Shown: positions 24,492-34,196 of the stretch, piece by piece
How the letters are laid out: each line of letters begins with the position of its first letter
Position numbering within the stretch: position 1 is the stretch's first letter
Assembly: GCF_003096075.1 (NCBI RefSeq)
Contig: NZ_CP015449.1
Span: 3,651,001 to 3,715,000, forward strand
DNA length: 64,000 bases
Reading direction: 5' to 3'
Source of the DNA: Dietzia lutea
GTDB lineage: Bacteria > Actinomycetota > Actinomycetes > Mycobacteriales > Mycobacteriaceae
Notes under the pieces: generated by a model
Database searches by the model: none
The model's input: only the letters and a program-made list of their open reading frames with translations
Told to the model about the DNA's origin: nothing
Program-made: the position numbers and the translations under genes

Positions 24492-25502
24492 ATGGCCACC
24501 GACACCGCTTCGTTCCCTGACCGGCTGACCTCGTACGCGCACGGCGGCGGATGCGCCTGCAAGATCCCGCCCGGCGCCTTGGAGAACGTCGTCTCCGGGC
24601 TCGTCGGCGCCCCCGTGCAGGATCCGGCGGCCCAGCTCATCGTGGGACTGGACGACGGCGACGACGCCGCGGCGGTCCGGATCTCCGGCGGCGTCGCGGT
24701 GATCAGCACGGCCGACTTCTTCACGCCCGTCGTCGACGACCCGTACGACTGGGGCCGGATCGCGGCCGCCAACGCGCTTTCGGATGTCTACGCGATGGGC
24801 GGCACGCCGATCGTGGCGATCAACCTGCTGTGCTGGCCGATGGACGTGCTGCCGTACGAGATGGCGGGCGAGGTGCTCCGCGGTGCCCAGGACGTCGCGG
24901 GGGCCGCCGGGTGCCACGTTGCCGGAGGGCACAGCGTCGACGACCCGGAGCCCAAGTACGGCATGGCCGTCACCGGTACCGCCGATCCCGACCGGCTGCT
25001 GCGCAACGACGCCGGGCGCGCCGGGGTGCCACTGTCGCTGACCAAGCCGCTGGGGATCGGCGTGCTCAACAGCCGGCACAAGAACACCGGCGCGGTGAGC
25101 GCGGAGGCCGTCGAGACGATGACCCGCCTCAACGACGTCGCCTCACGACAGGCGCTGGCCGCGGGGGTCGAGTGCGCGACCGACGTCACCGGGTTCGGGC
25201 TGCTCGGCCACCTCTACAAGATGGCCCGGGCCAGCGGGGTCTCGGCGGTGATCGACTCGGCCGCGGTGCCCTACCTCGAGGGGGCCCGCCAGGCGCTCGC
25301 CGACGGGTTCGTCAGCGGCGGGACGCGCCGCAACCTCGACTGGGTGCGCCCGCACCTGGACGCGGGGGTGAGCGAGGACGAGCTGCTGCTGCTCGCCGAC
25401 GCCCAGACCTCCGGCGGACTGCTGGTGGCCGGCGAGATCCCGGGCGCTCCGGTGATCGGCGAGCTCGTCCCCGCCGACGACGCGGCCATCACCATTCGCT
25501 GA
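24492..25502 (+). CDS. selD: Selenide, water dikinase
   Basis: Makes selenophosphate, the selenium donor for SelA, from selenide and ATP. The 336-aa product has the N-terminal catalytic loop HGGGCACKIPPG, where E. coli SelD has Cys17 (some homologues use Sec; here a normal Cys codon). The ATP and metal site is GLDDGDDAAAVR and the conserved NALSDVYAMGGTP follows. It is divergent from selA and tRNA-Sec, completing the selenocysteine set. Start is ATG; GGGTCGGGG upstream is only a weak ribosome binding site. Confidence 0.96.
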   Translation: MATDTASFPDRLTSYAHGGGCACKIPPGALENVVSGLVGAPVQDPAAQLIVGLDDGDDAAAVRISGGVAVISTADFFTPVVDDPYDWGRIAAANALSDVYAMGGTPIVAINLLCWPMDVLPYEMAGEVLRGAQDVAGAAGCHVAGGHSVDDPEPKYGMAVTGTADPDRLLRNDAGRAGVPLSLTKPLGIGVLNSRHKNTGAVSAEAVETMTRLNDVASRQALAAGVECATDVTGFGLLGHLYKMARASGVSAVIDSAAVPYLEGARQALADGFVSGGTRRNLDWVRPHLDAGVSEDELLLLADAQTSGGLLVAGEIPGAPVIGELVPADDAAITIR

Positions 25503-25611
25503 CCTGGCGGGCGAGGTGGCTGCCGTCACCAACCGTTGTGGCGCCGGACGAGGGTGCTGGCACCGCGTGCGAGACGGGATGGCGTGCAATGAGGGCGCGC
25601 ACCTACCGCCA

Positions 25612-25742
25612 GATGCGCTGCCCGATTGACCCACGCTGCGCGACTGGTCCCGCGAGGCAGCGTAACCCGGCTGGAACCGGGCAATCCGGCAGCGCGGGCC
25701 GAACGGGCAGCGTAAGCGCGGCCTGATGCGCTGCTGGAATGC
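25612..25742. repeat. Dispersed palindromic repeat, copy B
   Basis: A 131-bp relative of copy A in the 400-bp gap between the converging selD and M20 genes. It opens TGCGCTGCCC (25614). The outer arms GCAATCCGGCAGCGC (from 25681) and GCGCTGCTGGAATGC (25728-25742) pair with two mismatches. The middle GGGCCGAACGGGCAGCG matches copy C exactly. Flanking bases 25503-25611 and 25743-25903 show nothing else I recognise apart from a doubled GGTACGGTACGG at about 25745. Confidence 0.7.
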
Positions 25743-25903
25743 ACGGTACGGTACGGCCGGCCCGCGGGCACAGAGGACGCACAAGTGCCGCAAAGTGCGC
25801 TGCCGAAGCGCACGCCGAGGCCGATTCGGAGAGCCGGGCGGGCCGGCACCGCAGGCCGGGAAGCGCGGGCTGGGCGGGCCCGCCCGGCCCGCACCGCGGT
25901 CGG

Positions 25904-27103
25904 TCAGGCGCTGCGGTCGAGGCGGGCGAACTCGTTGAAGATGCGGGCCCCGTGGAGCAACGCCCGCTCGTCGAGCACGAAGCCCGGGTGGTGCAGGTCC
26001 GTCTCGTCGCGCTCGCCGTCCCAGACGCCCAGCCGCAGGTACACGCCCGGGATCTCCTCGGTGTACCAGGCGAAGTCCTCGCCGCCGCTGGACTGGTCGG
26101 CCGTGCCCACGCCCTCGGGACCGAGCACGGCCTCGACCGCGCGGGCGGCCAGCTCGGCGCACTCGTCGTCGTTGACCACGGGCGGCACGCCCTGCACGTA
26201 GTCGACGTCGACCCGGACGCCGTACAGCGTGGCCAGGTGCTCGACCGCGTCGCGGACGAGCGGCTCGGCGGTGGCCCAGACGTCGCGGTCGGCGCTGCGG
26301 AGGGTGCCCCACAGTTCACCCGAGTCCGGGATGACGTTCGGCGCCGAACCGCCGGCCTTTATCGACCCCCAGGTGAGGACCGTGCCGGAGCGGGGGTCGA
26401 TCCGCCGGTCGACCACGCCGTTCAGGCCCAGGACGATCTGCGCGAGCGCGTGGACGGTGTCCTGCGTCTCGTGTGGCCGCGCCGTGTGACCGCCGGCCGA
26501 GTGGACGTGGACGCCGATCTTGGCGTTGGACGAGGTGATGGGCCCGCCGGTGACGCCGACCTCCCCGACGCGGCGGTGGGGGTCGCAGTGCAGCGCGATG
26601 ATCCGGTCGACGCCCTTGACCACACCCTCCTCGACGCATGTCTTGGCGCCACCGGGCATGGTCTCCTCGGCGGGCTGGAAGATGAGGCGGACCGGGCGCG
26701 GCGGCGGGTCGGCGACCAGCATCTCCGCCGCACCGAGCAGCATCGCGGTGTGCCCGTCGTGGCCGCAGGAGTGGCTCACGCCCTCGACCTCGGAGGAGAA
26801 CGACTCCCCCGACTCCTCGGACATGGGCAGGGCGTCGATGTCGGCGCGGAGCGCGACGACGTCCTTCGCGGTGGCTCCGTCGGCCGCCGGCACGTCACAC
26901 CACAGACCCGTGCCCAGCTCGAACTCGCGCGGCTTCAGCCCCATCCCGCGGAGCTGCTCGGCGATATAGGCCGTGGTCTCGGACTCCTCGAACGACAGCT
27001 CGGGGTGCGCGTGGATGTGGCGCCGCCACTCCACCAGGCGCTCCTCGAGACCGCTCGGGTCCCGCTTCTCGTTGTCACTTCCGGTCTTTCCGCGTCCGAA
27101 CAT
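25904..27103 (-). CDS. M20-family amidohydrolase (M20D-like)
   Basis: Zinc-type amidohydrolase of 399 aa related to hippurate and indole-acetyl-amino-acid hydrolases, which cleave N-acyl amino acids or small peptides. Metal-site motifs are HPELSFEE, LRADIDALP, HSCGHDGHTAMLLGAA and FQPAEE. The dimerisation domain lies in the middle (VHSAGGHTARPHETQD) and the late SSGGEDFAWY is typical. Its first 29 bases overlap the end of the S9 peptidase gene, so the two are coupled and are the last genes of the amidoligase-peptidase operon. It could also be a carboxypeptidase; substrate unknown. Confidence 0.88.
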   Translation of the reverse strand: MFGRGKTGSDNEKRDPSGLEERLVEWRRHIHAHPELSFEESETTAYIAEQLRGMGLKPREFELGTGLWCDVPAADGATAKDVVALRADIDALPMSEESGESFSSEVEGVSHSCGHDGHTAMLLGAAEMLVADPPPRPVRLIFQPAEETMPGGAKTCVEEGVVKGVDRIIALHCDPHRRVGEVGVTGGPITSSNAKIGVHVHSAGGHTARPHETQDTVHALAQIVLGLNGVVDRRIDPRSGTVLTWGSIKAGGSAPNVIPDSGELWGTLRSADRDVWATAEPLVRDAVEHLATLYGVRVDVDYVQGVPPVVNDDECAELAARAVEAVLGPEGVGTADQSSGGEDFAWYTEEIPGVYLRLGVWDGERDETDLHHPGFVLDERALLHGARIFNEFARLDRSA

Positions 27104-28958
27104 CGAACACCTCCTGACAGAACTGGACCACCCGGTCGCCGAGCAGCTGCCGGTTGGCCAATTTCACGAATTCATGACCCTCGTCCTCGAAGATCAGCAC
27201 GTCCACCGGTACGTCCCTGTCGCGCAACGCCTCGGCCGCCTGCTCGCTCTCGCTGGGCGGCACGTTGGTGTCGTTCGCGCCGTGGACGAACAGCATCGGC
27301 ACGTCCACCCGGTGGAACCGGCGCAGGGGCGAGACCTCCCTGAGCAACTCCTGCTCCTGGAGGGGATTGCCGTACTTGGGATAGGCGGCCGCCGCGACCC
27401 ACGGTTCGGTGTCGCGGTAGAAGGTCCGCATATCGCTCATCCCGCACGCCGCGATCCCGCCGCACCAGCGCCCGGCGTGCCGCACGAGCGTGGCGTTGAC
27501 GAGGTACCCGCCGTAGGACCGCCCCGCGACCACCGCGCGGTCCGGGTCGGCGATGCCCTCGTCGACGAGATGCAGCAGCGCGTCCTCGACGTCGTCGATC
27601 CCGGCGAAGCGACCGTAGCGGTCGTCGGCGTGGCTGAAGAAGCGCCCGAACCCGGTCGAGCCACGGACGTTGGGGGCGAAGCACGTCACCCCGATGTCGA
27701 GCAGCCGCCGGGCGACGTCGTTGTACCCCGGCCGCGACTGCCCCTCCGGTCCGCCGTGCAGGTACACCACGGTGGGCGCGGGCTCGCCCTCCGGCGCGGC
27801 GCGGTACAGCCAGCCGCTCAGCTCGAGGCCGTCGCGGGCGGTGAACGTCACCAGCTCGGGGGCCGGGTCCGGCTTATGCGGGCCACGGCCGGTCCACCGG
27901 CATCGCTCGACGTCGTACATCACCACCCGGGGCGGCTCGTCGAGGCTCTCGATCGTCACCGCGAGCAGCCGACCGTCCGCGGTGATGGTGGGCGACGTGG
28001 CCACCACGTCGGGCAGGGGCGGCCGGGCGATCACGCGCGGCCGGTCGGACGTGATGTCCAGGACCTCTAGCTCGGAGAGCCCTCCGCGGACGTTCCACAG
28101 CAGGACGGCGGTCGAGCGGTCCAGACTGACCTCGACGTTGTCGAGGTCGGCGTCGTCGCGGTAGGCGAGCGGCCACGACTCGGTGCCGTCCTCGCCGGCC
28201 TCCACCGCGAGCAGGCCCGTCCGCTCGGCGGAGTGATCGCTGCGGACCACCATGCGCATCGGCCGATCCGGCCCGCCGGCGTCGAGGATGACCCCGGCGT
28301 CGGTCGTGGCCCCTGTGTCGACGGGCAGCAGCGGCCACCACCGGCCGTCGGGGACGATCCGCAGCAGCTCGCGGATGCCACGGGCGCCCACCCGGAACAG
28401 GGCGGCGCCGTCGCGGGCGTGGACGAGCGCGCCGCCCATCCGCCGGTCCACGACCGTGCTCTCCCCCGACTCCGGGTCCACGAGCCGCCCCTCGGCGACG
28501 CCCTCGGAGTCGAACGCCGTCACGGCGAGCAGTTCGCCGTCCCAGCACACGATCTGCACGGTCGCGTCGCCCCACGTGTCCACGGCGTACGCGCTGTGGT
28601 CCGCCGGGTCCGTGGTGACCAGGAAGATGCGCTCGCGCTCACCGCCGTCGGGCGCGACCTCGCAGGCGAGCCACTTGCCGTTGGGTGAGTACGCGACCTT
28701 GCGGACGGGACCGTCGATGGGCAGGACGACGTCGCGCTCCGGGCCGGCGCCGTCCAGCCCACCCGGCCCGAGCGGCCGCTGCACCGCCCGCGGGTAGCCG
28801 GTCCGTTCGGTGACCACGCACGCCAGCATCGACCCGTCGGGCGACAGGCACGGTGACGACGTGTGCCGGATGTACTCCGGGCCGCCGACCGCGTCCTCGG
28901 GCGACCCGGCGACGTCCAGTGACTCTCTCTCCTCTGTGACCTCGGTGATGTCAGGCAC
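27075..28958 (-). CDS. S9-family prolyl-oligopeptidase-like serine peptidase
   Basis: The 627-aa product has an N-terminal beta-propeller of about 370 residues and a C-terminal alpha/beta-hydrolase domain. The catalytic triad is visible: Ser in GRSYGGY, Asp in HGANDTNVP and His in DEGHEF. The oxyanion HGGPEGQ motif precedes them. Such enzymes cut short peptides, often acyl-aminoacyl or dipeptidyl. No signal peptide is seen, so it acts in the cytoplasm. Its start overlaps the end of the GCS2/ATP-grasp gene by 8 bp and its end overlaps the M20 gene, so ligase and peptidases are made together. Confidence 0.9.
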   Translation of the reverse strand: MPDITEVTEERESLDVAGSPEDAVGGPEYIRHTSSPCLSPDGSMLACVVTERTGYPRAVQRPLGPGGLDGAGPERDVVLPIDGPVRKVAYSPNGKWLACEVAPDGGERERIFLVTTDPADHSAYAVDTWGDATVQIVCWDGELLAVTAFDSEGVAEGRLVDPESGESTVVDRRMGGALVHARDGAALFRVGARGIRELLRIVPDGRWWPLLPVDTGATTDAGVILDAGGPDRPMRMVVRSDHSAERTGLLAVEAGEDGTESWPLAYRDDADLDNVEVSLDRSTAVLLWNVRGGLSELEVLDITSDRPRVIARPPLPDVVATSPTITADGRLLAVTIESLDEPPRVVMYDVERCRWTGRGPHKPDPAPELVTFTARDGLELSGWLYRAAPEGEPAPTVVYLHGGPEGQSRPGYNDVARRLLDIGVTCFAPNVRGSTGFGRFFSHADDRYGRFAGIDDVEDALLHLVDEGIADPDRAVVAGRSYGGYLVNATLVRHAGRWCGGIAACGMSDMRTFYRDTEPWVAAAAYPKYGNPLQEQELLREVSPLRRFHRVDVPMLFVHGANDTNVPPSESEQAAEALRDRDVPVDVLIFEDEGHEFVKLANRQLLGDRVVQFCQEVFDVRTRKDRK

Positions 28959-31578
28959 GGTGGATCCAGGTGTCCTTCCCGCCCCCTCCGCTGGAGGCGT
29001 TGACGACCATGGTGCCCGCGGGCGCGACGCGTGTCATCGCGACCGGCGGCGCCTCGGCGACGATCTGCCCGGCCGCGTCGCGGCTGAGCATGACGAACGC
29101 CCGCATGTCCACGTGGCGACGCTGCAGTTCGTGCCCGTCGAACGTCGGCAGCGTGGACAGCGACTGCACCTCCTGCGCCACGAACCGCGAACCGTCGCGG
29201 CGCAGTTCGTCGCGCCGCTCGTCGAGCTCCCGCGGCGAGCACTCCGGGCCCACCGTGATGCCGGACCCGCCGTAGCCGTCGATGGGCTTGACCACCAGCT
29301 CGCCGAGCCGGTCCAGCACCTCGCGCCGCTGCTCGGGATCGGAACACAGGTAGGTGTCGACCTGGCCGATCAGCGGCTTCTCACCCAGGTAGAAGTCGAT
29401 GATCTGCGGGACCCGCGCGTAGATGGCCTTGTCGTCGGCCGCCCCGTTGCCCGGCGCGTTCACCACGGCCACGGCCCCCTCGGCCATCGCGCCGAGCAGC
29501 CCACGCCGCAGGCGCACACCGTCCGCGCCGTCCGACGACAGCAGCATCTCCTCGTCCATACGGACGTAGAGCACGTCGATGGGGTGGCGGCCCTCGTCGT
29601 CGTCGCCAAAGACCTTCCCGTCCGAACACACCAGGCGGTCCGGCGTCACCACCACGGCGTCCACCGCCTCGGCGGCGTGGATGAGGTCGAAGGCCTCCAG
29701 CTCGTCCTCGGCGACCACCACGGCGATCCGCGGATCGTCCACGCCCTCCGGCGCGGCCGCGCGCAACGTCCTGCCGAGCAGCTCCAGACCCGCGCGCGGG
29801 TCGTGCACCTCGGAGCGCGCGCCGAACTCGGGGTAGCCCTCGGTGATCCGGTCGCGCAGCGCGACGGCCATGGCCAGGCCGCCCGGCATGCGCAGGTTGT
29901 CCTCGAGCACGATCCACTCGCCCGGCCCCGTCGAGACCAGGTCGGCGCCGCACACCGGGGCGTGCAGCACGCCCTCGGGCACCGCGCGGCCCGTGGGCCG
30001 GAACCCGGGCGCCCGCTCGAGCGCCTCGGGCGGCACGATCCCCGCCCGCGTGATCTCGCTCGGGCCGTAAATGTCCTGGAGGAACATCTCCATCGCGCGG
30101 GCGCGCTGCTCGAGCCCGGCGGAGATGCGGCCCCACTGGTCGGCGGGCACGATGCGCGGCACGGCGTCCAGCGGGAAGACCTGCGGCTCGTCGTAGCCGT
30201 ACACCTTGAGCGTGATGCCGAGGTCGCGCAGCCGGTCGTCGACGCCGGCCTTGCGGTCGCACAGGGTTTCGGGGCCGAGGTCGGAGACGGCCTTGAGCAC
30301 GTCCACGTACTCGGGCCGCGGCGCGCCGTCGGCAGTGATCGCCTCGTCGTGGACGTCCTCGGTGACGGCCTCGCCGAGCGGCGAGTACGAGGACAGCATG
30401 GAGCGCATGCCGCGGTCGTCGGACACGGCGCGCGGCCGCAGCCGGCCCGAGGTCTCGGCGAGCAGCACGGACACCACGTCGCCGCGCCGGCCGCGCCGCC
30501 GGTGCGCGGCGCGCTGCCGGGCGGCCGAGGTGCCGGTCGCACGGACCCCGTCGAGGAGGTCGCGCACGAGGTCGGCCTCGCCGGTGGCCTCGATGTGCGA
30601 CCCGAGGTCGGCGACCAGGTCGACGAGCACCTCGGTGGCGGGCCGGGGCGCACCGGAGACCACGTCCACGAGGTCACCCTCGAGGCCTGACCGCGCGGCG
30701 CGCCAGAACGCCGCGTCCAGCACGGCCGGGGAGGGGTCGTCCCAGGGGCTCTCACCGTCGGCGCGCTCGGCCAGGAGGGTGTCGACTGTCGCGCGGAACA
30801 GGGCGGCGACGACGACGAGGGTGTCCACGGTGCTACAGGAGTCGCACGCCCGGAATTCGACCCCGGCGCCGTCCCGGGACGGGCGGATGTCGATCTCGAG
30901 CGCCTCCCGGCCCGGCACGACACCGGTCCCGACGAGTTCGTCCTCGGCCGCGAGCAGGCCCTCGGCGGTGTCGGTGGCGAACGCGGTGACGTGGGCGGGC
31001 GACCAGCGGGCCTCGAAGGTGCGGGTGGAGGCGTAGCCGGAGTCGGTGCCGTCGGCCCAGTAGGGCGAGCTCGCACTCATGGCCAGCAGCGTGGGGGCCA
31101 CCGCGACCGCCCGTCGCGCGACGTACTGGGCCTCGTCCGCATCGGCGACCTCGACCACCACCGAGAAGCGGGCGGCCGCGCGGGTCTGCGCCTCCCGGCC
31201 GGGGCCGGGGTGGAAGTCGCCGGGTCCGGGGTCGAACTCGACACCCGGAGAGGCCAGCGAGCCCGCGGCCACGATCCCCATGTGTGACGTCTCCGCGGCC
31301 TCGCCGAGGATCCGACGGTTGCGCCGGATCTCCTCGGCGAGGTCGTCGAGCCGCGTGTGCGCACCCGCGTGGGACACCAGGAGGGCACCGTGGTGTGCGG
31401 ACGACGCGGCGTCGGCACCGCCTGCGGCGGTGTCGGCGCTGTCGGCACTGTCGGCCGAGTCGGCGCTGTCGGCGAGGGTGGCGAGCACCTCGGGCGCGCG
31501 GCGCACCGGTCGTCGGGTCCGGAGGTCGACGAGGTGGAGCTCCTCCTCGACCCTGATCCATCGTTGTCGCTGGGTCAT
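28951..31578 (-). CDS. GCS2 amidoligase fused to circularly permuted ATP-grasp ligase
   Basis: An 875-aa fusion. Residues 1 to about 380 resemble GCS2 glutamate-cysteine-ligase-like proteins (RVEEELHLVD at the start, then EFRACDSC). The rest is a circularly permuted type 2 ATP-grasp domain (TLKVYGYDEPQVFPLD, WIVLEDNLRMPGGLAMA, KPIDGYGGSGITVGPE, TRVAPAGTMVVNASSGGGGK). Both domains form amide bonds using ATP, so the protein probably adds amino acids to a peptide or small molecule. The ATG at 31578 matches GCS2 starts. A repeated SAD tripeptide stretch sits near residues 36-48. In many genomes alpha-E and transglutaminase-like partners are neighbours; none is seen here. Confidence 0.88.
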   Translation of the reverse strand: MTQRQRWIRVEEELHLVDLRTRRPVRRAPEVLATLADSADSADSADSADTAAGGADAASSAHHGALLVSHAGAHTRLDDLAEEIRRNRRILGEAAETSHMGIVAAGSLASPGVEFDPGPGDFHPGPGREAQTRAAARFSVVVEVADADEAQYVARRAVAVAPTLLAMSASSPYWADGTDSGYASTRTFEARWSPAHVTAFATDTAEGLLAAEDELVGTGVVPGREALEIDIRPSRDGAGVEFRACDSCSTVDTLVVVAALFRATVDTLLAERADGESPWDDPSPAVLDAAFWRAARSGLEGDLVDVVSGAPRPATEVLVDLVADLGSHIEATGEADLVRDLLDGVRATGTSAARQRAAHRRRGRRGDVVSVLLAETSGRLRPRAVSDDRGMRSMLSSYSPLGEAVTEDVHDEAITADGAPRPEYVDVLKAVSDLGPETLCDRKAGVDDRLRDLGITLKVYGYDEPQVFPLDAVPRIVPADQWGRISAGLEQRARAMEMFLQDIYGPSEITRAGIVPPEALERAPGFRPTGRAVPEGVLHAPVCGADLVSTGPGEWIVLEDNLRMPGGLAMAVALRDRITEGYPEFGARSEVHDPRAGLELLGRTLRAAAPEGVDDPRIAVVVAEDELEAFDLIHAAEAVDAVVVTPDRLVCSDGKVFGDDDEGRHPIDVLYVRMDEEMLLSSDGADGVRLRRGLLGAMAEGAVAVVNAPGNGAADDKAIYARVPQIIDFYLGEKPLIGQVDTYLCSDPEQRREVLDRLGELVVKPIDGYGGSGITVGPECSPRELDERRDELRRDGSRFVAQEVQSLSTLPTFDGHELQRRHVDMRAFVMLSRDAAGQIVAEAPPVAMTRVAPAGTMVVNASSGGGGKDTWIHRA

Positions 31579-31635
31579 GGTTCCAACGCTAAGGGAGCCC
31601 GTCCGGGCATGCATCCGCGCGCGATCAGCGCCTGA

Positions 31636-33106
31636 TCAGCTCGGGTCGCCATCCACTCGAACGGGTGGGCGCAGGGTCCACGTGTCCTTCCCCCCGCCGC
31701 CACGCGAGGAGTTGACGATCATCGACCCCGCGGGTGCCACCCGCGTCAGCACCGCCGGGACCGCGTGCGCGGTGGTCCGGCCGCCCTCGCGGCGCAGGTG
31801 CGCGAACGCTCGCAGGTCCACGTGACGCCTCTGCATCTCGCGGCCGTCGAAGGTCGGCAGCGTCGACAGGGACACCACGTCCTGGGCGATGTACCGCTCC
31901 GGTCGGGCGAGCAGGTCCTCGCGCCGCTCGGCGAGCTCGGCCTCGGTGCACTCGGGGCCGATCGTGATGCCCGCCCCGCCGTAGCCGTCGATGGGTTTGA
32001 CCACCATCTCGGCCAGCCGGTCGAGGACGTGGTCCCGCTGGGTGCGGTCCGCGCAGAGGAACGTGGGGACCTGGTCGAGGATCGGGGTCTCGCCGAGGTA
32101 GGAGTCGATCATCTCCGGCACCGCGGCGTAGATCGCCTTGTCGTCGGCCACCCCGTTGCCCAGCGCGTTGGCGACGGTGAGTCGGCCCGCGAACAGGGCC
32201 TCGAGGAGCCCGTCGCGCAGCGGCACCCCGTCGAACCCGGGCGAGGACAGCAGCATGTCCTCGTCGATACGCGCGTAGACGACGTCGATCCGGTGCAGCC
32301 CGCCCCGGTCGCGGCGGTGCAGGACGCCGTCGACGAACGCGACGGCGTCCGGGGTGACCAGGGGCAGACCGGCGCGTTCGGCGATGAGGCGGTGTTCGAA
32401 CCACGCCGAGTCCGTGGGCCCGGACGAGAGCATCACCACCGCGGGGTCGTCCCCGGCCGCGGGGGGCGCGGCCGCCTCGAGGCCCCCTGATCATGGGGAA
32501 CGCCTCGTCGGGTGAGTAGAGTCGTAGCCCTTCCTCAGGTCGCCGAACAGCGTCGTGGTCATCTCGCGGTGGGCGTGGGAGAACGCGATGCCCGAGGGCA
32601 CCCGGACGTTGTCCTCCAGGACGAGCCACCGGCCGTCATCAGCGCACACCAGGTCGACGCCGCTGATGTGGGCGCGGATCCGGCCCGGTCTCATCACCCG
32701 CCCGGTACTGCGGTAGCCGGGTGCGCGGTCCAGGGCCTCCGGGGCCAGTCGACCGGCCGCGACGATCGCCTGGTCGCCGTAGACGTCGTGGAGGAACGCG
32801 TCCACCGCCCTGGCGCGCTGCTCGACGCCCGCGGCCAGCCGCTCCCACACCTCGGAGGAGACGATCCGGGGCAGGAAGGCCATCGGGAAGACGAGCGGCC
32901 GGTCCTCCCCGGGGACCCGGAACGTCACCCCGGCGACGGCGGCCTCCTGTTCAGCCCGGATCTGCCGCGCCCGCAGCCGCACCGTGCCCACCCGCTCGAG
33001 CCGCTCGACGACGCGCTCGTACTCCGGGCGCGGCCCGCCGTCGGCGCCGATCGCCTCGTCCCAGCTCGGCCTCCTCGATCACGATCGTCCGGCCGGAGGC
33101 GTTCAT
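31636..33106 (-). pseudogene. Second circularly permuted ATP-grasp ligase, frameshifted
   Basis: Homologous to the ATP-grasp half of the next gene (MNASGRTIVIEEAEL... RWLVLEDNVRVPSGIAFSHA ... KPIDGYGGAGITIGPE ... GSMIVNSSRGGGG). Reading it through needs three single-base changes: near the CCC at 33060-33062, near 32528-32536, and in CCCCC at 32483-32487. The last two compensate each other and restore RLYSPDEAFPMI between the halves; without them an in-frame TGA at 32491-32493 cuts the protein. All core motifs are intact, so either the gene is newly broken or the sequence has indel errors in C runs. It lies 57 bp upstream of the GCS2 fusion and would be the first gene of that operon. The ATG at 33106 is the likely start. 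Confidence 0.75.
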
Positions 33107-33164
33107 GAAGAGACGGTAATACCGCTCCGTCCGGCGCACACCCGGTGCGACCGAGAGCTACGTC

Positions 33165-33974
33165 TCAGCGCGCCTTCCACACGGGCGCCCGCTTCTCGGC
33201 GAACGCGCGCGGCCCCTCGGCGGCGTCCTCCGAGGTCATGACGGTGATCATCTCGGTGTCGCTGACCTTCCACCTGTCGGCCTCCGAAGGGCGCGCCCCG
33301 TCAGAGATGCCGAGCGCGACGCGCTTGGTGCCCTGCACGGCCAGCGGGGCGTTAGCCGCGATCACCGCGGCCAGCTCGAGCGCCTCGTTGAGCAGGCGGT
33401 CGGCGGGCACGACGCGGTTGACCAGGTGGAGCTCGAGGGCGCGGTCGGCGGAGATCGGCTCGCCGGTGAGGAGCATCTCCATCGCCACGCGGTGCGGCAG
33501 CTGGGCGGGCAGCCGGAACGCGCCGCCGGCGGCCGCGATGAGCCCCCGCTTGACCTCGGGCAGGCCGAAGACGGCGTGCTCGGCGGCCACCACGAGGTCG
33601 CAGGCCAGCGCGATCTCGCAGCCCCCGCCCAGTGCGGTGCCGTTGACGGCGGCGATCACCGGGACCGACACGTACTGCTGCATCATCCCGGCGAAGCCCC
33701 ACTCGCGATTGTCGGCGGGGAAGATGTCCTCGCCGCGGGAGATGGCCTTGAGGTCCGCGCCCGCGCAGAACGACTGCTCGCCCGCGCCGGTCACGACCAC
33801 GGCGCGGATCTCGGGATCGGTGTCGGCCTCGTGCAGTGCCCGCCCGAGCAGGGTGCTCACCTCGCCGTTGACGGCGTTGCGGGCCTCGGGGCGATCGAGG
33901 ATCGCGAGCAGCACGTGATCGCGGCGCTCGGTGCGGACGGCGGGACGGTTCTCGAAGCCAGCGGAGTCGGTCAT
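33165..33974 (-). CDS. Enoyl-CoA hydratase/isomerase family protein
   Basis: Crotonase-fold enzyme of 269 aa that hydrates or isomerises an acyl-CoA. The oxyanion-hole motifs are EQSFCAGADLKAIS and NGTALGGGCEIALACDLV, and the second acidic residue lies in FGLPEVKRGLIAAAGG. I chose the ATG at 33974 (MTDSAGFENRP) because the frame upstream runs through repeat copy C and codes for low-complexity residues. It precedes the ATP-grasp gene by 58 bp but by function fits the lipid genes on the other side. Confidence 0.9.
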   Translation of the reverse strand: MTDSAGFENRPAVRTERRDHVLLAILDRPEARNAVNGEVSTLLGRALHEADTDPEIRAVVVTGAGEQSFCAGADLKAISRGEDIFPADNREWGFAGMMQQYVSVPVIAAVNGTALGGGCEIALACDLVVAAEHAVFGLPEVKRGLIAAAGGAFRLPAQLPHRVAMEMLLTGEPISADRALELHLVNRVVPADRLLNEALELAAVIAANAPLAVQGTKRVALGISDGARPSEADRWKVSDTEMITVMTSEDAAEGPRAFAEKRAPVWKAR

Positions 33975-34038
33975 GCGCCCAGTCTCACCCGGCCGGGCCG
34001 CCCGTGGTGGCGGTTCGGCGGCCGCCGGTGGCTCCAGC

Positions 34039-34106
34039 GGCCGGTGGCCGCTCTGCCGGCCGGTCGCCGCTCTGCCGGCCGGTGGCCGCTCTGCCGGCCG
34101 GTGGCC
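34039..34106. repeat. 19-bp tandem repeat
   Basis: Three full units of GGCCGGTGGCCGCTCTGCC (34039-34057, 34058-34076 with one change, 34077-34095) and a partial fourth to 34106. They lie in the 479-bp gap between the crotonase start and the lipase remnant, just upstream of the crotonase gene. Bases 34107-34190 continue with looser GCCGG repeats. Confidence 0.9.
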
Positions 34107-34196
34107 ACGGCGCCAGTTCACCGGCCGCGCCGCCGGTTCCGTTGCCGGCCCGTCGATTCGCCGGTCGATCCGCTTGCACCGCCGCCGCTCGGTGAG

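Noticed and set aside
25743-25903. A second gene between repeat copy B and the M20 gene
   Set aside because: Open frames are shadows of the M20 gene or repeat sequence; no ribosome binding site or domain seen.
32491-32493. In-frame TGA in the second ATP-grasp gene as another selenocysteine codon
   Set aside because: No GGTCT-loop hairpin follows at the right distance, and two compensating single-base shifts give a better family match (RLYSPDEAFPMI) that avoids the TGA.
34039-34106. CRISPR array near 34 kb
   Set aside because: The 19-bp units are contiguous with no spacers.
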